Below are positions 18,970 through 27,969 of a DNA stretch of 64,000 nt, in pieces. The notes below the pieces were generated by a model that was given only the letters and a program-made list of their open reading frames with translations, made no database searches and was not told the origin of the DNA. Both the position numbers and the translations under genes were made by a program. How positions within the stretch are numbered: position 1 is the first letter of the stretch; each line of letters begins with the position of its first letter. This DNA is from Bradyrhizobium sp. 186. GTDB taxonomy: Bacteria > Pseudomonadota > Alphaproteobacteria > Rhizobiales > Xanthobacteraceae. Location of the stretch: assembly GCF_023101685.1 (NCBI RefSeq), contig NZ_CP082164.1:8618001-8682000 (forward strand), written 5' to 3'.

Positions 18970-20010
18970 CGGGCAAGCAGTCTCGATCCGTTGCGCCCCT
19001 GCTCCAGGCACCTGATAAGGCCGCACAACGACATCAGCAGCGGCTACCAGGTCCTCTCAGATTTTGTGATGCGGGGATTGGTCCGCACTATCCTGACAAC
19101 GAATTTCGATTCGTCTCTGTCTGACGCTCTGAAGGCGCGGCAACCTCACATCCGTGATGGTTCACGAAGTCAACCGCCCCCCGGTAATTACGACCAGTTC
19201 AACGTCTTCAATAAATGTCAGCTCGTCTGGTTGCACGGACGCGCTGAGCAATATTCCGGACAAGAACGCCGCCGGCGAAGTCGGCGCTCCCGATACCAAC
19301 CTCGCATCACTGCTCAGGCCAGTGCTCGACGGCGCGCCGATTATTCTCATCGGCTATCGCGGAGCCGAGGAAGGCATCTTTGCACAGAACAAGGAAGGGT
19401 GGCTCGATCTTCCTCACGGCATACATATAAGAGTGCATACGTGATGGCGAAACGCTGCGTCCTTATGCCGAGTCGCTCGCACGGAGGCTCGGCACAAATT
19501 TCCGCCTATTAAGATAGATGGCTTCGACGAACTAATTGCCGACCTCGGCAAAGAACTGGTAGGGCACGACCGCTACACAGCCGTTAGCGATGCGTCTGCG
19601 CAAGTTTCGCGGGTGCAGGCGTTTGACGAACGCGTGGTCGCAGGCGCTTCGCTTGACGATCTCGATCTGGATCTAACGCCATCCGTCCTGCGGGATTACT
19701 GCGAAAAACTCGGGCGCGCGCCGGTTACGCGCAACACCCTGCGCGCGCTTATGCCTGAGCAAGGTCTTTTGGTAAGCGGACCCGACAATGAGCAGGTGAC
19801 GGCCGGTGCGCTCATCCTGTTCGGCAAGCGGCTGAAGGATTTTTTCTCGCACGCCGTCATGTCAGTGACAGAGGCGGGCAAGAAACGCGAAATGTACGAG
19901 GCAGTCTGATCAGACTAGTACCGGAAGCTTCTGGAAAAGATCGAGAATCCCGAGGTCAATCCGCTCTTGAGGGTGAAAAAGCGCCGCCAACATGGCGAGC
20001 GGAAGGCTGG
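18970..20010 (+). pseudogene. SIR2-like / Schlafen AlbA-type protein remnant
   Basis: Read rightward across three frames. First comes LSDFVMRGLVRTILTTNFDS, the core of SIR2-like NAD-binding domains, then CQLVWLHGRAEQYS. After a shift near 19250 the sequence is APIILIGYRGAEEGIFAQNK. After further shifts near 19440-19500 it is PPIKIDGFDELIADLGKELV, VRVQ-type linker, AFDERVVAGASLDDLDLDL, GLLVSGPDNEQVTAGALILF and NPEVNPLLRVKKRRQHGE. The second half resembles Schlafen AlbA_2/ATP-binding proteins. SIR2 domains joined to such modules occur in antiphage proteins. Both the start and the end are missing, so it is dead. Confidence 0.65.
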
Positions 20011-20441
20011 ACGTGGGATATCGCTCTTTGGGTGGAGAAGTGGAGGCGTCATGCCCCCACGATGTGCCGCCCTTCCGATTTTCTCCATCACCAACTTTCG
20101 GCGGGGGCGCCGGCCCGGTGGATCGCGGCCGTCCAAAGAGTGCCTTGGCACGAGGCGCCGATCCGTCAGTTGCCCTGCGAACGCTCGTCAGCTGCAAGAT
20201 CAATCGACAACCCCTGGGTGGAATTTTCCTCCCTGTTGATACGCGCCTTCTGCGCGTACCACAGTTTCCGGCATGGCTCGCCAACCTCGCCAATCAGGTG
20301 CTCAGCAAGGAATCACAAGTGATTCCTTCAACTAAAGATCTCGCCAATCAGCGCGGGTGATCGAGGTTATGGGAAATTGAAAGAGACCGCACAGGCCATC
20401 GTCGCGCTGGCAATGCTTGATCACTTTCTTTCCTATACAAG
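20011..20441. other. Region after the SIR2-like remnant, no gene seen
   Basis: No frame is convincing. The GC-rich stretch from 20060 to 20360 could be further debris of the SIR2/Schlafen-like gene or of its flank; no match could be recognised. Confidence 0.35.
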
Positions 20442-21245
20442 TCAGCGCGACCCAAGCTTTTCCCATAAGGAATCAACGGTGTACTGAGGCAGTCGGAGCC
20501 CGAAGACATTGGCCAAGACCTGCTGCAGTTCGATCTTCGTTTCGAGTGTTTGTGTTTCCTTAAATTGGCTGCGAGTCAATCTGAGCTTCTTGTTAAGCAA
20601 GGTTGCACGCCCCTCGGATGTCAGCACACTCATCATGAGTACGGATGGAAAGGGCATACGGTCCCAGCGTGCGCAGATGAAGTTGGCGCCCTCGAAATCT
20701 GGTGGCAGGGCGACGGCTCGGTCGATACCGAAAAGAGCGAACCATTCATCTTCGTTCTTGCGTTCAAGCACGAGCTCTCCACTGGCCGGGTCGGCCCGCA
20801 GACGAAACACGTCATGGCCAACTATTTGCTGCTCCTTCGTATCGATTCGTAGCGGTGCAATCGGTGCCGGACCGGGAAAGCCGGCATCGGCAAGCCAGTC
20901 GTAGCCCTCTATGGTCACGATCAATGCCTGATGTGTGCGTGGGCCACCTTCCGGAGCCCCCATGCGCACCCTGCAAAGAATGGGCCGGACCGTGAAATCG
21001 AGTGCTTCGAGCGCCAAGCCAAACAACTTGTTCAATTCGAAGCAATAGCCGCCTCGCCGGGCATCGATCAGTTTGGCCCAGATCGAATTTTCAGTCAGAT
21101 CGGGGATATCGCCCAGCAGAACATCAATGTTCTCATAGGGGATCGCGCGCATTTGAGCCTGCTGGAGCGCAAGAAGGCCATCAACCGTTGTCGGGACTTG
21201 AGCAAGGCCGATCCGATCGAGATAGGTCGCAATTTTAAATGCCAT
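20442..21245 (-). CDS. nat: Arylamine N-acetyltransferase
   Basis: 267 residues from ATG 21245, preceded by AAGGACGTGCC. The catalytic triad of the NAT family is complete: Cys68 in RRGGYCFELN, His105 in PRTHQAL and Asp120 in WLADAGFPGP. The enzyme transfers an acetyl or other acyl group from CoA to an arylamine or hydrazine; in biosynthetic clusters it can form amides. It lies on the same strand as, and downstream of, the dead queD-like and folE genes, so it may once have shared their pathway. It appears intact, unlike those neighbours. The substrate is unknown. Confidence 0.9.
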   Translation of the reverse strand: MAFKIATYLDRIGLAQVPTTVDGLLALQQAQMRAIPYENIDVLLGDIPDLTENSIWAKLIDARRGGYCFELNKLFGLALEALDFTVRPILCRVRMGAPEGGPRTHQALIVTIEGYDWLADAGFPGPAPIAPLRIDTKEQQIVGHDVFRLRADPASGELVLERKNEDEWFALFGIDRAVALPPDFEGANFICARWDRMPFPSVLMMSVLTSEGRATLLNKKLRLTRSQFKETQTLETKIELQQVLANVFGLRLPQYTVDSLWEKLGSR

Positions 21246-21275
21246 GGCACGTCCTTGATATCTGGATTCGTTTGA

Positions 21276-21623
21276 TTAAGGGGCCGGAAGCGCGATGACT
21301 TCGCAGGGCAACGTGTAGAAGGTGGCCATCTCTCCTCTAGACATGAAACAGCCCGAGCACTCCGGCGACAGCCTCAGTGCCGGTATCGAGCCAACGGGCC
21401 ATTTGTGCACGGTCGGAACAGCCCGTAGGACTTCCGATCCGCGGCGGTTTGCAACGGCGATCTTCCAGCCTTGCGAATCATTTCGTCTCGTCTCGCCGCG
21501 AACGCTCCGCGTTTCCAGATCCACCGTCGCCGGCGATCCGCCATCGCTGAGTAGAGAACGGCGACAGCTACCAGCTGAGGAATCGCTCTCAGCTACACCA
21601 GCAGTTTCCGCCGCGTTCAACAT
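21276..21623 (-). CDS. Hypothetical small protein upstream of nat
   Basis: A 115-residue frame from ATG 21623 with AAGGGCGATGTC upstream, ending 30 bases before nat on the same strand. It contains a cysteine-bearing C-terminal part (ECSGCFMSRGEMATFY) but no family that I recognise. Its position suggests cotranscription with nat, though it may be chance coding. Confidence 0.3.
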   Translation of the reverse strand: MLNAAETAGVAESDSSAGSCRRSLLSDGGSPATVDLETRSVRGETRRNDSQGWKIAVANRRGSEVLRAVPTVHKWPVGSIPALRLSPECSGCFMSRGEMATFYTLPCEVIALPAP

Positions 21624-21689
21624 GACATCGCCCTTGATCAATCGTAGTTACGAAATTGCAGCTCTTGCGCTACTAACGAGCGGCTGTCG

Positions 21690-22028
21690 CTCTTTCCAAA
21701 ACCGTTAACCCGCCGCGCAGTGCCGATCTTTGGTTGACCATTACCCATGTGCAGGGATGCACTTGAATGGCGATGATGCCCGATGTTTCCAACTGTACTG
21801 AGAAGCTTGAGGTGATAAGCAGTGTCGTCAGCGGCCGCAGGTTCGTGCAGCGCAAGCTTGCCTCCCGTGATAAACACTTGCCGAGCGTTGAATACCCGTA
21901 CGGCGAGCAGAAGTTCCTTTGGCGACATCTTGGCCCAACAGCCGACAGTGTGACGACGCGCGCCACTGGCGAAACGTAGCAGATAGGCCGACTTCATGGC
22001 CGTATGTCTTGGTTGATACATAGGTCAC
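21690..22028 (-). pseudogene. 6-carboxytetrahydropterin / 6-pyruvoyltetrahydropterin synthase-like, broken
   Basis: From GTG 22028, three bases after the end of the folE pseudogene, the frame reads YVSTKTYGHEVGLSATFRQW and SHCRLL. This matches the N-terminus of QueD/PTPS proteins, including the zinc-binding His region. The match then breaks; degraded pieces in other frames (for example FNARQVFITGGKLALHE, DDTAYHL) resemble the middle of the family. QueD turns dihydroneopterin triphosphate, the product of FolE, into 6-carboxytetrahydropterin for queuosine or 7-deazaguanine compounds. The folE-queD pairing therefore makes sense as one pathway. The extent of the left end is approximate. Confidence 0.62.
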
Positions 22029-22031
22029 GGT

Positions 22032-22692
22032 TTAGTCCTTGATGAGCGCCAGAAATTCGCTACGCAGCATCTTGCTGTCGCGGAAGCCACCGCGCATGAT
22101 GCTGGTCACCATAGTGGTTTCCGTCTCGCGAACGCCGCGCCAGATCATGCACTGGTGCCGTGCCTTAACGATGACGGCCAATCCCTTCGGCTTAATGCGG
22201 CGCTCCAGCTCGTCTGCTAACATAACAGCGGCTTCCTCTTGGAGTGCGGGCGCGCCATGATCCAGTTAGCCACACGCACAACTTTGCTGATACCGATCAC
22301 CGACTTACCAGGCAGCACGCCGACCCACATGCGGCCAATAACGGGAACAAAGTGGTGCGAGCACGTCGATCTCACGGTGATGGGGCCAAGCGCGTAGATC
22401 TCTTCCAGGCAGCCCGCGTTTGGCAAGTCTGTAGCCTCAGGCGCAGCTTCAAAGCGCCCGGCAAACACCTCGCGCACGTACATCTTGGCTATCCGTTTTG
22501 CGGTCGCAGTCGTGTTGTGGTCGCGGCTGGTGTCGATAACCAGGCCCTCAAGCAAGCCTGCAAGTGCTGCACGACTTCTGCTTGTATTATCTCAACCTCA
22601 CCGGACCTCAAGTATTCTGCGATATTGGCGTTTGCTCCAAACGACACGCTTGCGTCGAGCAGGCGTTTACGAATTGCTTGCGTTGAGCTCAT
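22032..22692 (-). pseudogene. folE: GTP cyclohydrolase I, two frameshifts
   Basis: Three frames read leftward from ATG 22692 rebuild a FolE protein. The first gives AIRKRLLDASVSFGANANIA. The second (22555-22217) gives EGLVIDTSRDHNTTATAKRI, VREVFAGRFEAAP, ITVRSTCSHHFVPVIG and WVGVLPGKSVIGISKV. The third (22223-22032) gives PKGLAVIVKARHQCMIWRGV and SIMRGGFR. Zinc ligands (the CSHH motif and HQCM) are preserved although the reading frame is broken near 22550 and 22225. FolE opens GTP to dihydroneopterin triphosphate, feeding folate, biopterin or 7-deazaguanine routes. The chromosomal copy needed for folate is presumably elsewhere, so this copy was dispensable. Confidence 0.88.
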
Positions 22693-23074
22693 CAAATATC
22701 CGAGCCGGGCGCTTTGCCTCGCTCTTGCGCGAACAAGTTGATCTGCGGGCACTTCTGCATTTCGGTAGTCCACATGATGCCCCTGGCCGTCGGAACGGCC
22801 GCTTGTCGCCACCTGATCTGCGATTACCTGCCGCGCTGGCCTTGACATCCTGGATGATTTCGAGATTTCCACCGTGTCGGCAACATGGCCGGTCGCGCGA
22901 TGCCATCCATTGTGCTGCGTAGCGCCGCCGACGTTCGAACAATGACGGAGTTGCTTGATAGAATAGATAGCTTTCATCTGAACTCTTGAGTGGTGACGGC
23001 GAGAGACCGCTATTCTTGAAATGCGTCCTTCACCGTCGCTGCAATCAACATGCCGAAAACCGCTATGCTAGTCT

Positions 23075-23195
23075 TGCTGGAAGACAACAACACCATGTGC
23101 TTTGCGAGCGTGCGCGGAAACATTTTACGCCCTGATGTCAGGGGCCGGACATGAACGTCTTCAAGACGACACGGCTGAAAACAAACATAGGGGCA
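23075..23195. repeat. Promoter-like repeat copy 1 with TGT-N10-ACA dyad
   Basis: Shares CCATGTGCTT (23093-23102) and a downstream TGAAAACAA stretch with the segment at 23775-23890. A TGT-N10-ACA dyad lies at 23136-23151. That pattern is the NifA upstream activator consensus, but no sigma-54 -24/-12 element was seen close by. Confidence 0.4.
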
Positions 23196-23774
23196 TCAAA
23201 ACATGATACGGTCCCCTTGCCGACCTCGCTCGCGTCTGCGCCATGTGCCTGAAACTACGTTCTGTGAAGTCTAGCCCAATCGCGCGAGCTTCGTTCACAA
23301 ACGCCTCCTCATTTATGTGACGCTTCAATAGCCTTCACTTTGCGCATCGATGCCGTCACGGAGCGTCTACCCCTTCAAAGCCGCAACAACGGCGGACAGC
23401 GCTGTTCGCTCCGTGACATCAAGGAGATCGGAGCGCGCACGAATTCAATCAGCAAACAGGCCCGATGGTCCCTCGGTGGGGCGTCCAGTTCACTGAACGT
23501 CTTCGTTCTTCAGCGTACGGTTGGGACTGGCCGCTTGAGGATTGGACAAAGACATTCCCGCCGCGGCAACAGCCGCGTAACGCTCTTTGCTGCGGCTTCT
23601 AGGCGGAGCACCGCGGGATAGCCCCCATCAGGCACCGTGCCCACCAAAGCTGACTTTTGGCGGCCGCGTTCTCGGAAGTCCGGCAGCCGGATCAGGGCGG
23701 CTTTTTCGAATCACACACTTCGTTTGCCAATCTCGGCGAAGCCTCATGCGCGCGAAAGAGGACTTGGTACGAGC

Positions 23775-23890
23775 CTTGCTTGCTGAGGCGCAAAACCATG
23801 TGCTTCGCGCGAGCCGACGGATTACTCCGCTCGGTGTCGGTTCCAGACATTGGATGTCTGCAATCGGACAGGGTTGAAAACAACAACACG
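23775..23890. repeat. Promoter-like repeat copy 2 with TGT-N10-ACA dyad, upstream of the PurF-like operon
   Basis: CCATGTGCTT at 23796-23805, a TGT-N10-ACA dyad at 23855-23870 and TGAAAACAAC just after. The dyad is about 60 bases before the start codon of the PurF-like gene, rather close for a classic activator site. Similarity to copy 1 suggests a duplicated control region. Confidence 0.42.
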
Positions 23891-23931
23891 CAACGGGCGA
23901 CATCCATAATCGTCCGTCAAGGAGACATAGC

Positions 23932-25524
23932 ATGTCCGGTGTTGCAGGCGCATTTCTGTTGCCTTCAAGCCGCTCACAAAGGACGGTTTACGATCAGCTC
24001 AAGCACATGGTGCCGAAGCTTGAAAACCGTGGACAGGAGGGGTTCGGCGTTGCCGCGTTTATGCATGAAGAACGGTTTCAACATACAAAGTCATGCCGGC
24101 CAGCAGGCAAACTAGCGAGTGTTGATTTCACTGAGCAGGACGCGCATTTCAGACCGCATGTAGCTATAGCACACGTTCGCACTCCCTCTCACAGAGAGAA
24201 GAGTGACGCCGACTTCCAGCCCTTTGACAATCATAAAACCTCCTGCCGCCGTTTGACGGTTTGTTTGAACGGGGCTCTGGTCAACGCTGATGAACTTAGG
24301 AAAGAACTGCACGCTGAAGGTCATGCCATCCGCAGCAAAACCGATGCGGAGCTCTTGCTCAAGCTTATCGAGAGTATTTGTCAAAGAGATTATTGGCAGC
24401 ACGGTCTACCGGTTAACTACGAGAAAGTCTTCCAAGATATTGATAAGGGCGTTGACGGAGCCGTCAGCGCACTCTTGTTGGATGGCCTAGGAAATCTGAC
24501 CGCCTTCCGCAATCGCAGGGGCTTGCGGCCTTTGGAATTCATGCAAACCGAAGATGGTTTTCTACTTTTTGCCTCAGAAAACAGTGCTTTCTCTGGGCTA
24601 CAAGGCCGAGTCGACGAGATCCGGCCAAGCCACATCAAGCATGTGAACGGCAGAACGGGAGACTGCCTTGATCACTTTGTGGGCCAGGCTCGACACAGCC
24701 CCAAGCTTTGCGCCTACGAAACGCTTTATCTGGGAAATGCAAGAACGTTGGTGCAAGGGCACTCTCATCTAGCAACTCGCCATGATATAGGCATGACCTT
24801 GGGCCGAATTGTCTGGCCGCGATTAGCAGTCGAAACAAGCTCCGCTCCCATAATCGTTTCTTCCATGCCGCGCACCGGGATACCGTATGCCGACGGTCTA
24901 TTTGCATCGCTGGCCAAGCAGCAAAGTGCGCTCGTCCAACGGCACGAGGTGATCGCGGTAAACCGTTCTCAGCGCACACTTATCGGATCTCTTGGCGAGC
25001 GCAACTCGCTCATCTGGCAAAAGTACCGCGTCGCAACGAACGACGTCACGGATAGAATCATCGTCGTAGCCGATGAAGCCCTTATTCGTGGCGATACAAG
25101 CCGCGCAGTGACGGAGATGCTCCTTGCCGCTGGGGCAAAGGCTGTGCATTGGGCAATCGGTTCGCCGCCTATCGTTGCACCAAATTACTACGGCATGGGT
25201 ATCGAGACCATAGATGAGCTAGCGTTCTGGAAAATATGGAAAAGCCTGCCACCCGAAACGCAGCAGGATAGCCTGCGCTTTCATAGGATCGCGCCGCAAA
25301 CGCTCCGGGTGATCGAACGCAAAATTGCTCTATCGATCAACGCTGCTACCATCACGTATTTGCCCTTTGAAGATCTGCTTTCCTTGCTGCCGCGGGGACA
25401 TGAGGGAATCGATCTTTCTGCGTTTACGTTCGAGATGCCGACCCCTGGCGGGCAAAAACGCGCAGACGAGAATTTGAATAGATTGATCGCCGATCTCACC
25501 TCAACGAAACCGTCTGCAGCATGA
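23932..25524 (+). CDS. PurF-like (amidophosphoribosyltransferase family) protein with Ser in place of the catalytic Cys
   Basis: 530 residues from ATG 23932 with a textbook AAGGAGA site. The N-terminal half is a class II glutamine amidotransferase fold: HVRTPSH, LNGALVNADELRKEL, KTDAELLLKLI and FRNRRGLRPLEF match PurF blocks. The first residues read MSGVAGA where PurF has a catalytic Cys after Met, so glutaminase activity by the usual route should be lost or altered. The C-terminal phosphoribosyltransferase half keeps SSMPRTGIPYADG and VHWAIGSPPIVAPNYYGM. Its PRPP loop reads IIVVADEALIRGDTS instead of the usual VDDSIVRGTTS. It is probably a specialised paralogue, possibly using ammonia or another amine on PRPP. 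It leads an operon with a HAD phosphatase and an oxidoreductase. Confidence 0.82.
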   Translation: MSGVAGAFLLPSSRSQRTVYDQLKHMVPKLENRGQEGFGVAAFMHEERFQHTKSCRPAGKLASVDFTEQDAHFRPHVAIAHVRTPSHREKSDADFQPFDNHKTSCRRLTVCLNGALVNADELRKELHAEGHAIRSKTDAELLLKLIESICQRDYWQHGLPVNYEKVFQDIDKGVDGAVSALLLDGLGNLTAFRNRRGLRPLEFMQTEDGFLLFASENSAFSGLQGRVDEIRPSHIKHVNGRTGDCLDHFVGQARHSPKLCAYETLYLGNARTLVQGHSHLATRHDIGMTLGRIVWPRLAVETSSAPIIVSSMPRTGIPYADGLFASLAKQQSALVQRHEVIAVNRSQRTLIGSLGERNSLIWQKYRVATNDVTDRIIVVADEALIRGDTSRAVTEMLLAAGAKAVHWAIGSPPIVAPNYYGMGIETIDELAFWKIWKSLPPETQQDSLRFHRIAPQTLRVIERKIALSINAATITYLPFEDLLSLLPRGHEGIDLSAFTFEMPTPGGQKRADENLNRLIADLTSTKPSAA

Positions 25525-25528
25525 GGCC

Positions 25529-26212
25529 ATGATGAAACTTGCTCTTGTATTCGACTGGAACGGCACTCTCCTCGACGACGCCGACGCCTTGCTACAAACG
25601 ACGAACACCATTTTGGGTCGCTTCGGCCGGGCTGCCATCGATATGCAAACTTTCCGGGATCATTTCGATGTTCCACTTTCGGTTTTATTCCGCAATCTAG
25701 GAATGTCGGAGAGCGAAATCGAAACGGTGGATAGCCATGACAGCGCTATTTTTCACGACACCTACGAACCGCTGGCGAGCAAAGCCGATCTGCGCGAAGG
25801 CGCGCGTTGCATATTGGAAACGGCACGTCAACAAGACGTTTCCAGCATTATTGTCAGTAACCATATAGTCGATCCCCTTATTACCCAATTACGAAGACAT
25901 GGAATCGAAGATTGTGTCGCGGAGGTTCTGGCTTTTGAAAGCCGCGCTACTCAATATAAAGGCATAAGCAAAGGAGAGCGGCTTCGTCTGTATATGCGAG
26001 CATACAATCTGAACCCCAGCTCAACGTTCATCGTCGGGGACATGCCGGTCGAAACGGATATTGCACGCGAACTTGGCTTGATCAGCGTAGCCATTACGGG
26101 CGGATTTGTTTCCGAGACGCGTCTGCGAGCGGCGCAGCCGGATTATCTCATCGAGGACCATCATCAGCTGCTGCCCATTCTGCAGGAGCGTGGCCTTTTT
26201 CAGAACTCATAA
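25529..26212 (+). CDS. HAD-superfamily hydrolase
   Basis: 227 residues starting four bases after the PurF-like gene (ATG 25529 or 25532). Motif I is FDWNGTLLDD: the nucleophilic Asp is present but the usual second Asp (DxD) is Asn, a variant seen in some HAD proteins that could lower or change phosphatase activity. Motif II is IIVSNH, motif III the Lys in QYKGISKGERL, and motif IV VGDMPVETDIA. A helical cap lies between motifs I and II. HAD enzymes of this type remove phosphate from small phosphorylated metabolites in the cytoplasm. After a phosphoribosyl-transferring enzyme it may dephosphorylate a nucleotide-like product. Confidence 0.85.
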   Translation: MMKLALVFDWNGTLLDDADALLQTTNTILGRFGRAAIDMQTFRDHFDVPLSVLFRNLGMSESEIETVDSHDSAIFHDTYEPLASKADLREGARCILETARQQDVSSIIVSNHIVDPLITQLRRHGIEDCVAEVLAFESRATQYKGISKGERLRLYMRAYNLNPSSTFIVGDMPVETDIARELGLISVAITGGFVSETRLRAAQPDYLIEDHHQLLPILQERGLFQNS

Positions 26213-26223
26213 CGACGCAGAGC

Positions 26224-27150
26224 ATGACTGAAACTCCGTCAACTGCAACGCCTGGGAAAGTCGGACAACGAATCGGCCTAATCGGCGCAGGGCGCATGGG
26301 AACAGGCATAGGAATCAGTCTTTTGCGTCATGGCGCTGAACTGCATATCAAAGTCAACAGAACCCGTGTTGGCGCGGAACGCTTGACTGGCATGGGTGCT
26401 CATGAGCACACCGCAATTTCTGAATTGGCCCGGCATGTAAGTGCCGTCGTTTTATCCCTGCCCTCAAGTTGCGAGGTCGAGGAAGTCTGCCTTGGGCAAC
26501 ATGGGCTATTTGCACATTTGCCCCGAGAGAGTTTGATACTTGACTGCACGACGTCCTATCCTGCTTCAACCCTCACTCTAGCCGAACAGGCCAAAAAGCA
26601 GGCATTGCACTTCATAGATGCCCCGGTAACACGAAGCCCTGAGCAAGCAGAGCAAGGGCGTCTCAACGCCATCGTTGGATCGGATCAGAACACGTTTCCT
26701 ATCGCGGCTCGTGTTCTTACCGCATTTTGCGAGAACATCGTCCATGTGGGTGATATTGGACAGGGCCATAAGCTCAAACTTGTCTATAATAGCATGACGA
26801 TGGGCATGGCGGCGGTGGTAGCCGAAGCTTGCCAGCTTGCCGATGCCATTGACGTCGACCTTGCAACCTTACGCTCTTTGGTCAGTCGCGGCGCGACCAA
26901 CAGCGGGATATTCCAAAACTTTGCAGCCTTTTTGTTGGACGAAAAGCCGGATGCTTTGGCAATATCGATCAGAAACGCCAAAAAGGATATTGACTGCGGC
27001 GTGCGATTAGCGAACGAAACCGCGTTGAAGGTGCCAGTTCTGACTGCCGCCGCGCAAAAGTTCCAAACCTGTCTCGCCGAAGGCAAGGGTGAATTGACCT
27101 TGCCTCATCTTGCGCTTTCCTCAAGGGATGACGAATCACGGCAGAATTAG
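26224..27150 (+). CDS. NAD(P)-dependent oxidoreductase, beta-hydroxyacid dehydrogenase family
   Basis: 308 residues, 11 bases after the HAD gene. The N-terminal dinucleotide-binding motif is GLIGAGRMGTGIG. The substrate-binding block is FIDAPVTRSPEQA. The catalytic lysine region is VGDIGQGHKLKLVYNSMTMG, where 3-hydroxyisobutyrate dehydrogenases usually show GxGxxxKxxNN. The C-terminal helical domain contains SRGATNSGIFQ. Members reduce or oxidise beta-hydroxyacids or aldehydes. A broken, inverted paralogue lies at 18011-18908. In this operon it could reduce or oxidise a biosynthetic intermediate. It is intact and is the last gene of the three-gene unit. Confidence 0.87.
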   Translation: MTETPSTATPGKVGQRIGLIGAGRMGTGIGISLLRHGAELHIKVNRTRVGAERLTGMGAHEHTAISELARHVSAVVLSLPSSCEVEEVCLGQHGLFAHLPRESLILDCTTSYPASTLTLAEQAKKQALHFIDAPVTRSPEQAEQGRLNAIVGSDQNTFPIAARVLTAFCENIVHVGDIGQGHKLKLVYNSMTMGMAAVVAEACQLADAIDVDLATLRSLVSRGATNSGIFQNFAAFLLDEKPDALAISIRNAKKDIDCGVRLANETALKVPVLTAAAQKFQTCLAEGKGELTLPHLALSSRDDESRQN

Positions 27151-27969
27151 CAGCGACGCACCCAAAACAAACCTCCACAGTCCATGTCTTCCTGTTCTCC
27201 AGCGTCGCCTTCACACGGATGGCCAAAGCGTCGGCTAGATGCTTTTGTGCTCAGCGGACTTCAAAGCGATGCTCGATCCCGGACTGCTATTTTGAGCACG
27301 CAGGCCCGGCCATCGTTCCCGCTTTCCAAGCTCTTTGAAGAATACCAGGCGATCACGAGAGAGGAGACCGCGATTTGGCGCAACAGCCACATAGGGACGT
27401 GAAAGAGCTCGAGGACGTCACCGGCCACAAAGCGGTTGCATAACTTTCTGACGACGCCGGGTAGACTATGCGGAATGGCACCGCGAACGTGTCCTGGCTG
27501 ATGAGGTTGAGGCGGGCATTGCGAACATGTTTATCCGTCCGCTGGCCCATCATCGATGCGTCAAGACCATGATTGCGCAGCTCGGTGGTCGTTCCGACAG
27601 GCAACCTTCGGAAGGGTCTGATGCCTTCGACGCGATTCCGAGGTTAGTCGAGGATGCCCAAGATCGGAACCCGCTGCTCACGGACCGTGGACGCGCATTT
27701 CGTTCTCGGGTGCTTTGCCGAGATCTGCACTAGCCGCACTCTTTGATGCGAGCAGCCTTCCAAGTTGGGCAGCTAACTCCCAAGTGCTTAAACCAATACG
27801 CGCATCAACGCTAACATTCTGGAAATGGCGGGATTTCTAGCTCCAGTACCTAACGCAACGTGAGATTAGAGCGATTTCTTCCTGAGGAATGTTGTGCTGA
27901 AGTTACAGCAATTCACGATGATGTTGCCAAGACGCGCAGAGCCGGGTTCAAGTGAGGAATAACACTCCA
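27151..27969. other. Region without an identified gene
   Basis: About 820 bases. Several short frames exist on both strands (for instance a leftward one near 27353-27604), but none carries a recognisable motif. It may be degraded coding DNA. Confidence 0.35.

Larger units (their letters stand above)
22693..23931. other. Long divergent intergenic region with duplicated regulatory-looking segments
   Basis: About 1.2 kb between the leftward folE remnant and the rightward PurF-like gene. No gene is credible. It holds two related stretches, listed separately, each with CCATGTGCTT followed by a TGT-N10-ACA dyad. They look like copies of one promoter region. Confidence 0.5.

Noticed and set aside
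22978..23931. Sigma-54 -24/-12 promoter before the PurF-like gene
   Set aside because: No TGGC-N-TTGC pattern at proper spacing was found between the TGT-N10-ACA dyad and the start codon.
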